31,149 nucleotides of DNA, from the NCBI GenBank assembly GCA_964058805.1, contig CAXKVV010001536.1:1-31149 (forward strand), read 5' to 3'. The notes beneath the pieces were generated by a model that was not told the DNA's origin, searched no databases, and saw only the letters and a program-made list of their open reading frames with translations. This stretch comes from Schoenoplectus triqueter. Taxonomy: Eukaryota > Streptophyta > Magnoliopsida > Poales > Cyperaceae. A program made the translations under genes and the position numbers. Shown piece by piece: positions 1 to 11,396 of the stretch. The number at the start of each line of letters is the position of its first letter. Positions within the stretch are counted from its first letter, which is position 1.

Positions 1-684
1 AGGATGTGGAATAAACAGTGGGGCACTTGGACCACTTATCACATTAGTTGTGCGTTGGAGGAAAATAAAAGATTGCTTTAGACTTTGCTATGGCTAGCTT
101 GGCATGTGTCCTGCCTACATTTTGTAGTTTGCTACAAGAATGCATCCTCTGTTATTTCACCGAATTGCAATAATATTATTTTATAAAAGATTAATTTATT
201 TATTAACTATTTAATATTTTTTTAAATATAGATATATCTTTTATCATTGAGAGAGATTGAGATAGAGTGCATGTTTAATTTAAATCTATTTAGAAATACT
301 CAGTTGATTATCTATGAAAGCCATTGAAAAACAACCATTAAACGCATTTATTACTTGATAAAAAATATTTCACTTTTAAAAAAATGAATAACACGTCTAC
401 AATTTCAATTCATTTAATTCGGCTACTTCCAAAACATGAAACGAATGTACTAAATAAATGTACACTGAAACTATCTTTTTAAGAAAATATGAAAACCTAC
501 TTTAATTTCTGACTAGTATGTACATTTATATGAGAAAATCATCTCTTTACAAATAGCAGCTAATATCAATTACCATAAGATAGGAGATTCATTATTGCCA
601 TGAATGTACCATCAATGGCTCTGTGCATGACTTCTCTTTCACTCACTTTCCTATCAATGGCTATCTGCAATTATTAATGATTCC

Positions 685-706
685 CTCTCTCTCTCTCTCT
701 CTCTCT
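685..706. repeat. (CT)n microsatellite
   Basis: Eleven consecutive CT dinucleotides, flanked by short pyrimidine-rich sequence. Confidence 0.9.
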
Positions 707-3700
707 TCCTCACTTTACAATGCATCATCCATTTCTCATGTTGGAGATAAATGCTGCAGTTCCTGGAAATTCCTTTGGTGACACGCCACCGTTTAGCATT
801 TTTGCAAAGGCAACAATTTAGTTAATTGGCTGGTCCAAATGTTAAATGGGAAGGCCCTACTATCTTGATATGTCAAAGCATCCTAAATTTTTTTAATAAA
901 ATCACGTTACCATGGTATCTACTTATTGCAAACAATATATGGACAGAAGGGCCCAGTAGATAGGATTGTGAACAATCGAATTCAATTTGTAAATTGCTTT
1001 TTTTAAAAGAACTTAATTTCTTGTCGAAACTGAAACCATACCAGTCATGAAGCAATGGACTTTAGAGATTCAAGCCAGTGCCTTTTAAATAAGTATCAAA
1101 ACAACAAAGTCGAAAAATTGACTTACAGTGTTTTAGGCCCTAATTAAGGTCGTATCACTGAATCACATTTTGTCAGCTGGTTGAACAATCTATAACTTAC
1201 AGGTATAACAATTTAGATTATTATAATGTATAGGTATAATTGTTTAGATCGATTATTGTAATAAATGGGTATCAAATTTATAATAAAATAAAATAAATAA
1301 TAAGCTAATTCAAACTACTAAACTCAAAATCAATTTACTCTCTTTCTTTAAAATATTTTTTCTTTTGAAAAAGTTAATAATGACCCAACTCTCCCCCAAC
1401 ATCCATCAGTGCGCATCTTAGCTCATGAGCTAGCACGAATTATGATGAGCTGAGTTTAAGTTTGATATTTCAGCTCGTAAGCGTCTCATAAGCTAGCTCG
1501 ATTCTGCTCGTATTTTTATGAATCAAGTTTGAGCTTAATCTCATTTGCTCAAACTCGACTCGTTTACGGCCCTAGTTTCCACAACATCATAATTTCAATT
1601 AATGATCTTATGAAATTCTCTAAAGAATGTATATTTTTAAAAAATTTAGTATTACATAAAATATGCCATTTTTAAATAGAGAAAATTGGATATGCTGTAT
1701 GCAGTCCAAATATATTTTCATTCAATTCTAACTTTAAATTAGTAATGAAAATCCGTGTTATGGTAGAAAACATACGATTTGCATTTTACATGAATTAAGA
1801 AGTTTGGATGGGGAAAAAATTTCAATTTGTGAAGTGTTAATAGATACATACCCAATTTCCCTTTAAAATTTGTATAGTATAGACACTTACGAAGTCTGAA
1901 AGCAAATTCAACAGTGAATAAATATATTGATCTATCTTGATCTAGAATCATTTATATGGCAAAGATAAAGGACAAATTAGAAGACTGAAGACCTACATAC
2001 AATGATTGTGAAATCTAAAACAAACCTATCTCAACTAAAGCCGAATACGACTTGCCTAGACAAATAATAGCGACAAGTCAAGGGCTTGAACTGAAATTGA
2101 CCTTGTATCCTCAAATTATTTGAAAACAAAATGATTTAAGCCTTCAATACTTAAGAGAGCATGTGAACCAATTTAATGGTTCGGAGCCCAGAAGAAATCG
2201 AATCCGAGACAGCCCGAGTTTGAAACAGCCCACTTCTAATTTTTAAATCAATCCACCTCCATCCTGCTTCTAACAAAATTATATATATATATTGAAGTAA
2301 ACAAGAAATATAGAGAGCTTATGGGGATAATCAACGAACATCCGTAGGAGCTCAAAATACATAATCATAAACCAAATAAAACAGTTATATTCTACAGAAT
2401 CATAATGCAAACAAAATTTTATATTACGTACCACAAAAATTTCTTTCAATTTTTTTACATATTTTGTTTCTTTTACATATTTTGTTTTTTTATTATAACA
2501 TTGCTCTAAGTCATTCCTCCAACTAAATGATCAATTAGCTGGATTGTAAATGTTAGTTTATTCCAAGGTCTATTTAATTGAGTGAAAGCATCACAACATG
2601 GTGACGCTCTTTATTTGTTCCCCAATTTCTTCATTTGAACAAGCTCTTCTCATTTCACCATCAGCTAAAATTATGATTAACATTATGAACTTATTTGTAT
2701 CATTAAGAATATCATACAAAGTTAATTTTTGAGAATAAAGTTTTACCAATATTAAAATCTATATGTAAAATTGTTAACTAAATAATAAAGTAATACTTTT
2801 TGACAATTAATAAAAAAAACATAATTATTTGGTGCACCGTATATTACCTCCTCGAAGACCAAATTGAAAAAAATAACTTCGATGGGTCAATAACGATTGC
2901 ATCCTGCTAATGTTTTTGCCTTGATTTCCTCTCATATTTTATTTCAAATTTAAGTATATAATTATGGAAATACTTCAATTTTTTTGTAAAATTCATTAGA
3001 ATGGTTGCATTGTTTATTATCTAAATAATTAGCACATCATATTAATAATATAAAAAAAACTCTGGTAGTTTAAACACATATTTTGTGCTTTGCTATTCAT
3101 AGAACATCGAAATCTCATGCCTAACTTAAGCATAATCGACAAAAGCAATGGGCCAACCGTAAATAAACACGTAGACAAGTTTTCCAATAATAATAAAGTA
3201 CAAAATATCCTATGACAAGATGACGGTTGACGACCAGCTGGTTGAATTTTTCTTCTTAATTACATCAAGTTGGGATATCTCAACAAGTAATTATAATATC
3301 CTGAATTAAAGAATGTTCGAAAAATATATATCTACACATTCAATTTAGCAAATAATAGTAATGAAGTGCAAAATATGTGGAACCAACTAATATAATTTGG
3401 ATTGACTTGTGGACAAAATACTGGATTTTGTTAGTGGGATACCGACAGAAAACAATGATATTTTTAAATTAAAATATTTTTAGAGACATATTTAGTTAAA
3501 ATTGCAATTCTGATAAACGTGGCATAAATAAGCATAAAAGTTAGGGCTATTTTTTTTTAAAATATTTGGCTAAAATAATATTATTTAGAAAGTTATCATT
3601 AATGTACGTGTTAATTTTCTTATCTATTCTAAATTAACAAAAAAAAATTATTTATATCTTCTTATTGAATACCATAGAAACAATATAAAAGGATGAAAGA

Positions 3701-4095
3701 GTTTTATCGATAGCCATACTTTTGTAATTCACTGCATCTCTCCGTTTCTATGAAACGATCAATGAACAAATTTGTCCATGATAATAAAGAACTAAACCGC
3801 AAACAATACTTCCTAACCAATTACCAAAATTAATTGCGAACTTTGAAGATTTCAAATTTCCTTTTGTGACTCTTATTTGAGAAAATAAAATATATTTATG
3901 CTTTTTGCTAATTTCGGGAAAGAAAGACGACAGATCTTTCATGTACTTAATCAAAACCATTCAAATCGAGTCTGATTGGAAGACTTAGACCCTTATAGGA
4001 CCTCGACTAAAAGCGAGAATAATTATTCTATTCTCAGGCTGCAAAATTGTCTTTTTCTAGTTACTGTCACTATCTTCTGCTTAGCGCACTTCCTT

Positions 4096-4129
4096 TTATC
4101 TCAGTTGTAGATTTATCTCAGTTGTAGAT
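4096..4129. repeat. 17-bp exact tandem duplication
   Basis: The unit TTATCTCAGTTGTAGAT occurs twice head to tail at 4096-4112 and 4113-4129, about 20 bp before the left end of the MITE at 4148. Confidence 0.9.
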
Positions 4130-4147
4130 TATTGAGATAATTTCTTA

Positions 4148-4551
4148 GGGTGTGTTTGGATGGTATATAATAAAACTGTTTTCGGGTTAGCAACTACTCA
4201 AATACAAAATTGAAATCGAAAATAGCAACAGAACAATTCTAATCCGTTAACCTATGGAAATAGCGTCCCTGATGGTAGTGAAAATAATAAAAAAATATTT
4301 TTTTCTTTTATATTAGTATGGAGTAGTATTAAATAAATATTATTGTTAAATAAAATATTAAAAAATAATTAATCATTTTAACTATTCTCTCTACTCACGT
4401 TTCTATCCAAATAATATTTTATTAACCCAAAATAGTAAAAATTAGCACTTTTTTTATATTTCCCAAGATATCGCTAATCTCATACTATTCTCAACTACTA
4501 ACCCAAATAGTGTTATTCTTACACTAATCATTTCACCATCCAAACACACCC
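4148..4551. mobile_element. MITE with 17-bp terminal inverted repeats
   Basis: The left end GGGTGTGTTTGGATGGT is perfectly inverted at the right end (ACCATCCAAACACACCC), giving a 404-bp non-coding element. Subterminal GGGTTAG-type motifs also recur in inverted orientation. The bases outside are TTA on the left and GTA on the right, so a 3-bp TTA-type target duplication as in PIF/Harbinger elements is possible but imperfect. GGGTGTGTTTGG-like termini are common in plant MITEs. The superfamily is therefore tentative, but the element itself is clear. Confidence 0.85.
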
Positions 4552-4567
4552 GTAATATCATTTTATT

Positions 4568-4950
4568 GTACAAGAAAGGATTATGCTAGATCATTCAGTG
4601 ATTTCAAGAGGAATTAAGATGGACAAGACGAAAATAGAAGTGATTGAAAAGTTTGAGTTTCCGATGGACATTAAAGAGGTGAGAAGTTTCTTGGAGCACT
4701 GTAGGCTTTGCCGGAGATTTAATGAGAATTTCTCACTGATTGTGAAACCTCTGATGAATCTGCTGATGAAAGACTTAAAGCTCGTTTTCATGAAGGAATA
4801 TGCAGATGCTTTTAATGAGTTGAAGAAAACACTCATATCAGCTCTCATTTTGTAGCCTTCGGATTGGTCTCAACAATTTGAATCTGCTGATGAATGACCT
4901 AGAGCTCGTTTTCCAAAGGAATGTGCAGAGATTTTTAATGAATTAAAATA
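4568..4950 (+). pseudogene. Ty3/gypsy polyprotein fragment (RT end / RNase H start), scrambled
   Basis: Translation from 4583 shows the conserved stretch of gypsy polyproteins that follows the reverse transcriptase palm: an (L)xHxVSxRGI-like segment, DKxKIEVIEK, VRSFLxH, RRFxxxFS, KPLxNLL and FxxLKKxLxSA. A stop follows, then PSDWSQQFE, which matches the PDWSxPFE start of the RNase H region. The sequence then jumps back: 4879-4949 is a diverged, one-base-shorter copy of 4758-4826, ending in stops. There is no protease, complete RT, integrase or LTR nearby, so this is an isolated, rearranged relic next to the MITE at 4148-4551. Confidence 0.8.
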
Positions 4951-5176
4951 ACAAAGGAATCAAAATAATTTCATTTAACACTCATCATATTTAACATATG
5001 GATTACATGACTATTTATAGCTAACTTATACCACCTACCACTCTAATTATACTAAATGTCACCTGAACGTTACTCACTGATTATCCCATTTATTACTATT
5101 ATACCCATATACTGTTAGTGCCGGATCCTTAGTTGCAAATTGGTGAATACCACCTGATACTTTTATGTTTTTTCTA

Positions 5177-5560
5177 TTCTTATCAAGTTTTTTTTTTTTG
5201 AAAAGAAAAAGCACCAATCCATAGTGTCAACTTCCATTACTTTTCAAAAGCAATTAGTTATATAAGCTTACAGCTTACAAGAGATAAACCATAACAAGCA
5301 AATCTCAAATTAACAACTTGAGCAAAAGAAAACAGAAAGGAAATATATAATAGATGTAAAAGTCCCAACAAATAGCATGACATCAATGACACAGCAAACT
5401 AAAAACTATAAAGCTAAAAGTCAAATTCAAGTGCTCAATTAAGTAAGTCTTTATCTTTAACAGAATCAGAAAACTGTGTACCAGCAGATAAAAAAATACC
5501 ATTGACTTGAGCAGATAAAATAACAGTAGAAGGCTGGGATGACACCATTTCTTATCAAGT
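5177..5560 (-). mobile_element. Retroposed segment with poly(A) tail and 12-bp target duplication
   Basis: TTCTTATCAAGT occurs at 5177-5188 and again at 5549-5560. The 360 bp between ends, read on the minus strand, in an A run (T run at 5188-5199). That is the signature of LINE-machinery retroposition: target duplication, no inverted repeats and a 3' A tail. At its 5' end the minus strand has an open frame of 38 codons (5547 to about 5434) rich in Ser, Val and Asp, then about 230 nt of U-rich, UTR-like sequence. I see no tRNA A/B boxes, so it is not an ordinary tRNA SINE. The best reading is a 5'-truncated processed copy of an mRNA 3' end, or a LINE tail; I cannot name the parent. Confidence 0.75.
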
Positions 5561-6230
5561 ATTTCTACTAAAACTTAACAAGATATTTGTTTGTGTGTTG
5601 ATCCATTTATTTATACTTAAAATAATGTGCTATTACTTTAGTGGAGGTATCGAAATAAATGTACTTCCTGTGGAAATAGTTCCAAACCCAACTTTGTGGG
5701 ACCCAATGAGGAATTTCCTGTGGAAATTCTTCATCCTAGGTATGTTGGTCATAATAGGTACTGAATTTTAAATCAGAATAAAAAATCTTGAGATTAGTTT
5801 ATCCCTGCAAAATATCTTTCTTTGCATTACAAGGATGGTAAACTTAAGTCGCTAGTTTTATTTAAGATTGGTTAAGAGTAAAACTGGGAGGAGAAAATGT
5901 AATTGATAAATAAATGTTTTTGCAACAAATAATATGAAACATGCAATAGAGCCCTGTCATAGGAGAGAACAGAAACAGTGACTCGCTAAAGAGTTCATTT
6001 CCTTCGATCTTTCAGAGATAATCGAGCTTGCTTCTTTTTTAGCTTAGTAGTTAGTTAAGAGTGTCTCCCCAAGTCTCTCAACTAGTCGATGCCCTTCATT
6101 TTTTTTATATTTATTCCAAGTCCCAGACAAGTTCGGAGTGCCTCTCCAACCTTTGTGAAGTCAACAGTCCATACCCAACTTCTCCTAGCCCCAATCATCA
6201 AACTATTGCTTCTCTCTTTCTCTTGGATCC
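5561..6230. other. Upstream region of the NBS-LRR gene
   Basis: A/T-rich sequence with no gene I can support. A 111-codon open frame starting at 6089 overlaps the NBS-LRR first exon in another frame and shows no family features. A TTGAC core (W-box type, on the complement) lies near 6160, which is too common to interpret. No clear TATA position can be assigned. Confidence 0.4.
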
Positions 6231-6684
6231 ATGGTGACCCTGGCGGTAGATATAGCCATCACAGGATGGTTCACCTCGGCAATCATCACCAAGCTGATCA
6301 ATCAAGCACTCTCCTATTGCAAAGGGCAGAAATCCTGGCAATCTGGCATGAAGGACGAGCTGGATCGCCTCTCTCTATACCAACTTCAGATCATGACTCT
6401 CGTCTATGCGGCGGAGGAAGGTAAATTGAATTTAGCTCAAAACCCAGCTTTGGAACAATGGCTGGAGAAGCTACGGGATGCCGTTGAAGAAGCCGACAAT
6501 GTGTTCGATGAATTGGAGTACCAGCATCTCAAGGAAGAGGCCGATGGAGCGGTGAAGTGGGCAAAGAAGATTAAGAAATTTACCGCGCGGGCGATTCAGA
6601 AGGATGATGTGCTGAAAAGATTGAGAAAAGTTGTGAAGACTTTTGATAATCTGGCCACTGGCCTTGCTTGCAATCTTCGCTCAG
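6231..6684 (+). CDS. NBS-LRR exon 1: coiled-coil (Rx-N-like) domain
   Basis: An exon of about 151 codons starting at ATG 6231. Features are an N-terminal hydrophobic segment (VDIAITGWF..), WLEKLRDAVEEADNVFDELEY (EDVID-type contact motif) at about residues 82-102, and a basic helix KKIKKFTARAIQ. The exon ends at a donor G|GTTAGT at 6684/6685; reading on gives a stop three bases later. The Met at 6231 is chosen because the frame then covers the whole CC domain at the usual distance from the EDVID motif. Confidence 0.8.
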
Positions 6685-7119
6685 GTTAGTGTCAATTGCT
6701 CATGGATTTATTTATTTTGTTGTATTGTATTGTTAGACTAAGAGACGAAGAGTCAATTGGAAAGGTATTTATCGGTACAAATTAATATGTCTCATTGTTC
6801 ATCCTAAAGCTGTAGAGCTCGTAATATTTTTTTGTTGGCAATATAACTTGGGAGAACTAACATATGGAGACCAATCTCCTTTTTTTTTCTTTTACACATT
6901 GCCCATGCTTTTTGGATTGAAGAATGATTGAGTACTTGGTAATCTATATTTATAGATTTGCTTGATTTTTAAGTCATGGATATATTTAATTTCTTCAAAT
7001 ACAAGTTATAGAGGTAGTTATAGATGCCTTGATTTCTAATGACGACACTTCATAGTAGATGTTATGTGCACTGACCAATTTTTTTGTTATTCCACAAAAT
7101 CTGGAGACATATAGAGGCA

Positions 7120-7519
7120 TTTAAACTAGGGGAGGGATTCCTCGACAATGGGTTATTTTGACAATCTTGACAACGGACTTCTAAATAAATATCAAAAATA
7201 TCTTAAAAATAAAAAAAATATGTTCTTTTATTTATAGATTGGTAGTGTTTCAAATTCCATATAATTTCAATATTGTTTGATAGTCCATTAAAGACCATTA
7301 AATAGGAACCATTGTAAATTGTATAAAAATTTGATAGTTTTTGATGGATTATCAAATGATAATGAAATTGCATGAAATTTGAAACACTACCAATGTATGA
7401 ATAAAAAAACATATCTAAATTTTTTTTTCTATTTTTAAGATTTTTTTTATATTTATTTAAAATCTCATTGTCAAGATTATCAAAATAACCCATTGTCAAG
7501 GGATCCCTCCCTTTAAACT
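7120..7519. mobile_element. Palindromic MITE inside the NBS-LRR intron
   Basis: The element spans about 7128-7511 within the intron 6685-8121. Its arms are inverted copies along nearly the whole length: left GGGAGGGATTCC... with GACAATGGGTTATTTTGA matches the reverse complement of the right end. TTTAAACT flanks it at 7120-7127 and 7512-7519, an 8-bp duplication as expected for hAT-like (or, with one mismatch, 9-bp Mutator-like) insertion. It has no coding capacity; the open frame on its minus strand is a by-product. Transcribed with the intron it would fold into one long hairpin. Confidence 0.85.
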
Positions 7520-8121
7520 GTATTTGAAAATTTTGACAGGAGGAAGACCGATAAAATGAAAAAAAAGTTTTCAGCAAATCTGCAAGTAAATGTACTCAGT
7601 TTCTTTTATGGAACAATGTTTCAACGGCTATGTGTTGCATTTCACTGATTTCATTTAGGGTTCTCTACTTAAATCTAAAGCAATGGTTTGCATTTCAAAC
7701 ACAAGCAAACCCAAAAAATTTCTTCTACTTTCGGAAAATCTACTCGAAGTAGAATTTTGTGTGGCTTTTCATCATGGCTTTCCAGCTTTGCAAAGTTGGC
7801 TAACCATGGCTATAATTTTTGAAAACCAAAATGTTAAAAGAGAACACATCCTTAGGGCTTTCAAAGGTGGACTATATGGTCCAGAATAGATTAGGCATAT
7901 ACCATTGAGTACCATTTAATTTGTGTCATTCTCACTCCCATTGATAGTTTGGATTTACAATTATCTAATATAAAATGGAGAATCAGATCTTTTAGCATTC
8001 TTTCAGTGTCTTGAAAATCATACTTATCTTCCAAGCACACTTGCCCCTTATTTTCCTCACAGCTAGGCTTACCCCATGACCCATCCAATAATCCCACTGA
8101 GAGACTTGATTTTATTTCCAG

Positions 8122-11100
8122 GTTCTTAGCAGCTTAAATGGGTATACGGAGACTGAGATAACGGGGCATAAGGGCCGGGAAACTTCCTCCCTGATGTTAG
8201 AGGATGAGCTGTTTGGTCGGGTTAATGAAAAACAGATGATTATAGATTGGTTGACAATCTCCGACACGAATATTTCTGTTCTTTCCCTTGTTGGGATTGG
8301 TGGTGTTGGCAAGACAGCTCTTGCACAATACTTTTTTGACCGTCAAAACTGTATAAAAATGTGGGTATTTGTATCGAACACTTTTGATGTAAAGGCCATT
8401 ACACAGAATATACTGAAGTCATTAACAAAACCGAATGAAGAGTTTATCAACAATCTCTATGCTGCTCAAAGGACTCTAAAAGAGAAGATAATGGGTAAGA
8501 AATTTTTTCTTGTGCTTGATGATGTCTGGTATGACTCCAACATAGAAGAATGGCAGAAGCTGATGGCCCCTTTAAGATGTGGCTCTGAGGGAAGCAAGAT
8601 CCTCCTGACTACAAGGATGAAGTCAGTGGCAAATATGATTGCCAAAGTGGTAGGGGAAACTATGTTGTACCTTAAATTGAATGGTTTAGAAGAAGAGGAA
8701 AATTTGAAACTCTTTGAGAAATATGCATTTGCTGGTTTTGACCCGAATTATTACATGAGCTTGCGATCCATTGGTAAAGAGATAGCGAGGAAGCTAGGAA
8801 GCATACCTCTTGCTGTGAAGGTCATTGGCGCGATGCTGAACAATAACCTGAAGGACAAGTACTGGCGTGAAGTTTTAACAGATGGAGCATTGAAATCAGA
8901 CAAAGGAACTGATGGCATAATGGCAGCTCTAAAGTTGAGCTATGAGCACCTCTCAACTAATTTAAAATCTTGCTTCAGATACTGTAGCATATTTTCTCAC
9001 CATGAGTTTGATAAGGACCAATTGGTGGATATGTGGATATCTGTTGGCCTAATTCCTGAGGGTGAGGACAGCCACAGCCAGGAGAAATTGGCAAAAGAAT
9101 TCTTTGACACTCTTGTGCAAAAGTCCTTTCTTGAATACATGGACCCATACTACGTTATGCATGATCTTATACATGAGCTTGCACAGGCTCTTTCAAAGGA
9201 GTGCTTACAAGTTGTTGGCAATGGTCCAATTAAAATTCCACCAAGCATTCGCCATTTGTCCTTAAGCACGAGTAATATAGTGGTGCTTAGAAACCTGTCA
9301 GAACTGAAGTACCTGAGAACTCTTTTGTTATTTTGTAATATCAAGGATGCTGAATTAGGGGGTGTCCTTGACACTGTCCTGACAGGGTTGAAAACTTTGC
9401 GATGCTTGGGATTATCATCTAAATGGCTTCATGATTTTCCCAAATCTATAGGCAATCTCAGCCACCTTCGTTATTTGTGCATAACAAGAACAAACATACC
9501 CAAGTTGTCGCCATGTGTATGCAAGCTATTTCATTTGCAAATCCTAGAGTTCACATTGAATTCCAACTTTGACCACTCAGAACGGAGCATTCCAACTGAC
9601 ATTTCCAAGCTTTCAAAACTAAAGAGGCTACATCTTCCCTCAGATGATATTTCAACCATACCGTGCATAGGGAAACTGACTTCTCTTCAACGGTTAACAG
9701 GATATAGTGTAAGAGGTAAAGCGGGGTATGGAATAAATGAGCTAGAAATAATGTCAGAGCTTCGTGAATTGGCGATAACCAATCTTGAGAATGTGAGAAA
9801 CACAGAAGAAGCTTCTAAAGCCCAGCTAGAAAAGAAGAAACATCTTCGTCATATCACACTGATGTGGGGTAATGGTTTTGGGAGTTTAGAAGTCAGGATT
9901 GAGTCGGACAAGGAAGTTGCTGATTTTCTCAAGCCACACGATGACCTTGAATGCCTGTTATTAAATGGCTACAGAGCCACAAACCTCCCAAATTGGTTGA
10001 ACTCTCCAATACTTCCAAATTTAACTGCAATCAACTTGGCCTACTGCAGCAGTTTAGAGAGACTTCCTCCTTTTGGGCAGCTTCGATTCCTTAAATTTCT
10101 CTTCCTAGAAGACATAGGGGCTTTGAAGAAAATCGACTTGGAGTTTTATGGGTCCAGTCGATTAGACGCTTTCCCATCTTTGGAAACGCTCGAGCTAATA
10201 CGTTTGGTTCAGTTGGAGGAGTGGGAAGAAGACGCTCAAAGTAAAAAATGGTTTCCACGTCTGAAAAGACTGGTAATAGTTGACTGCCCTTGCCTGAAGA
10301 AAGTGCCACATATTCCACTTGCTCTGAAAGAGCTCGAGTTAAGTTTTTAGAGATAGCTACACTTCCCGGATTTAAGGAGAAGAATGAGGGATGTAGCACC
10401 AATCAAGACCCATGGTGTCTCTCCTCATTGCTTATTGTTGGATGCTCAAAACTAACCTCCCTGTGTTCTGGATTTTTCATGCACCCAGAAAAACTTGCAT
10501 CTCTAGAGGAACTCGCAATCTGGAACTGTGCTAAGCTAGCTCAGCTGCCATCGGAAGGTTTTAGAGAGCTCATCAATCTAAAATCACTTAGGATTGAACA
10601 ATGCAGGGGACTCTTTGTGTTGCCTATGTTGCTACCCAAGAACTTCTTTCCTCCTCTTCAACAGGTTATGCTGAGCTCTTGTGGTGACCTTATCGCATTG
10701 TTACCCCATTTGTTACCTAGCCTTGCTTTGATTTCTCTTCTGAAGCTTGAGTATTGTGATAATCTTAAGTTATTACCCTCTGCAAGTGTTCTTCAGGGTT
10801 TAAAATCTCTCAAGGAGCTAGAGATACGAAATTGCCAGGGACTGAAATCACTAGGTGGTTTAGAAGTCATTACATCCCTCAAGATTTTGGTGATCAGAAC
10901 ATGTCCAACGCTGACAGAATCACTATCAAATTCAACTGAAGTGTCCCCAGGAAATAGAGTGTCAATGTCACTGGACATGCTAGACATAGACCGGACAGAG
11001 CTTTTACTTGTAGTACCACTGAGAAACCTGCACTTGACAAAGTCAGTGGTGATAAGGGGATCCCATAGCATGACAGCACTACCAGAGCAATGGCTACAGA

Positions 11101-11396
11101 AAAATGGGGACTCCATTCATTCTCTGGTTTTATCTGGTTTAACTTTGAAATCAGTAGAAACATTACCTGATAGCTTGCAAAATCTCCCGGGCTTGAGGAT
11201 TCTGGCACTGCATAATGCTTACCAGTTATTGAGGCTTCCTAAGTTGCCAAGATCGTTGGAAAATCTAGATATTTATGGGTGCAGTGAGGAATTGGCTGGA
11301 AGTTTGAAGGAGGGTGGTCGAGATTCTGATAAAGTCAGGAAAGTTGATGTTTTTGGAGTTGTGAGTCAATCAACAATTACTCAGTTATTTGGTTAA
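8122..11396 (+). CDS. NBS-LRR exon 2: NB-ARC and LRR, frameshifted near 10345
   Basis: The reading frame is open from the acceptor at 8121/8122 (VLSSLNGYTETEITG...) through NB-ARC and the first LRR block to a stop at 10348-10350. LRR coding then resumes in the next frame (LEIATLPGF onward) to TAA at 11394-11396. The later part has regular LRR spacing (LxxLxxLxIxxCxxL). One missing base in the T run at about 10342-10347 is enough to explain the change of frame. An AATAAA lies at 11550-11555, a plausible poly(A) signal. Confidence 0.8.

Larger units (their letters stand above)
1..4147. other. AT-rich intergenic region with decayed repeats
   Basis: No convincing gene is visible; short open frames here have low-complexity composition and no family motifs. 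Visible items are a CT microsatellite near 685-706, a segment rich in GAGCTCG-like words at about 1410-1573 ending in ACGGCCCTA (resembling a hAT-type terminus, partner end not found), a short TTTTACATATTTTG duplication near 2450-2490, and a 17-bp exact tandem duplication at 4096-4129. The rest is featureless A/T-rich sequence. Confidence 0.6.
6231..11396 (+). pseudogene. CC-NBS-LRR disease resistance gene (RGA type), two frame breaks
   Basis: This gene encodes an intracellular immune receptor of the non-TIR class. Exon 1 (6231-6684) is a coiled-coil domain with an EDVID-like motif, VEEADNVFDELEY. Exon 2 (8122-11396) carries NB-ARC motifs. Counting from the Met at 8194: P-loop GIGGVGKT at 34-41, kinase-2 FFLVLDDVW around 104-112, RNBS-B GSKILLTTR at 133-141, a GLPL-type GSIPLA at 202-207, an RNBS-D-like FRYCSIF, and MHD at 322-324. 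Leucine-rich repeats follow from about residue 345. Two breaks are visible. Exon 1 ends in phase 1 (TCAG|GTTAGT) but exon 2 begins CCAG|GTTCTT in a phase that leaves the NB-ARC frame. The LRR frame then stops at 10348-10350 within a T run and continues in the next frame from about 10340 to 11396. A weak alternative donor/acceptor pair could rescue the first break but not the second. NB-ARC motifs are intact, so decay is recent or the product is truncated. Confidence 0.85.

Noticed and set aside
1410..1573. Possible hAT element ending in ACGGCCCTA
   Set aside because: Only one end is recognisable; no matching second terminus or 8-bp duplication was located.
6089..6424. 111-codon open frame upstream of and overlapping the NBS-LRR first exon
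   Set aside because: It overlaps the coiled-coil exon in another frame, has no family motifs, and its latter part is just the shadow of that exon.
7203..7577. 124-codon open frame on the minus strand
   Set aside because: It lies almost wholly inside the palindromic MITE and its composition is A/T-driven; no motif is visible.
10793..11208. Two open frames of over 100 codons on the minus strand of the LRR region
   Set aside because: Both are shadows of the strongly coding LRR exon.
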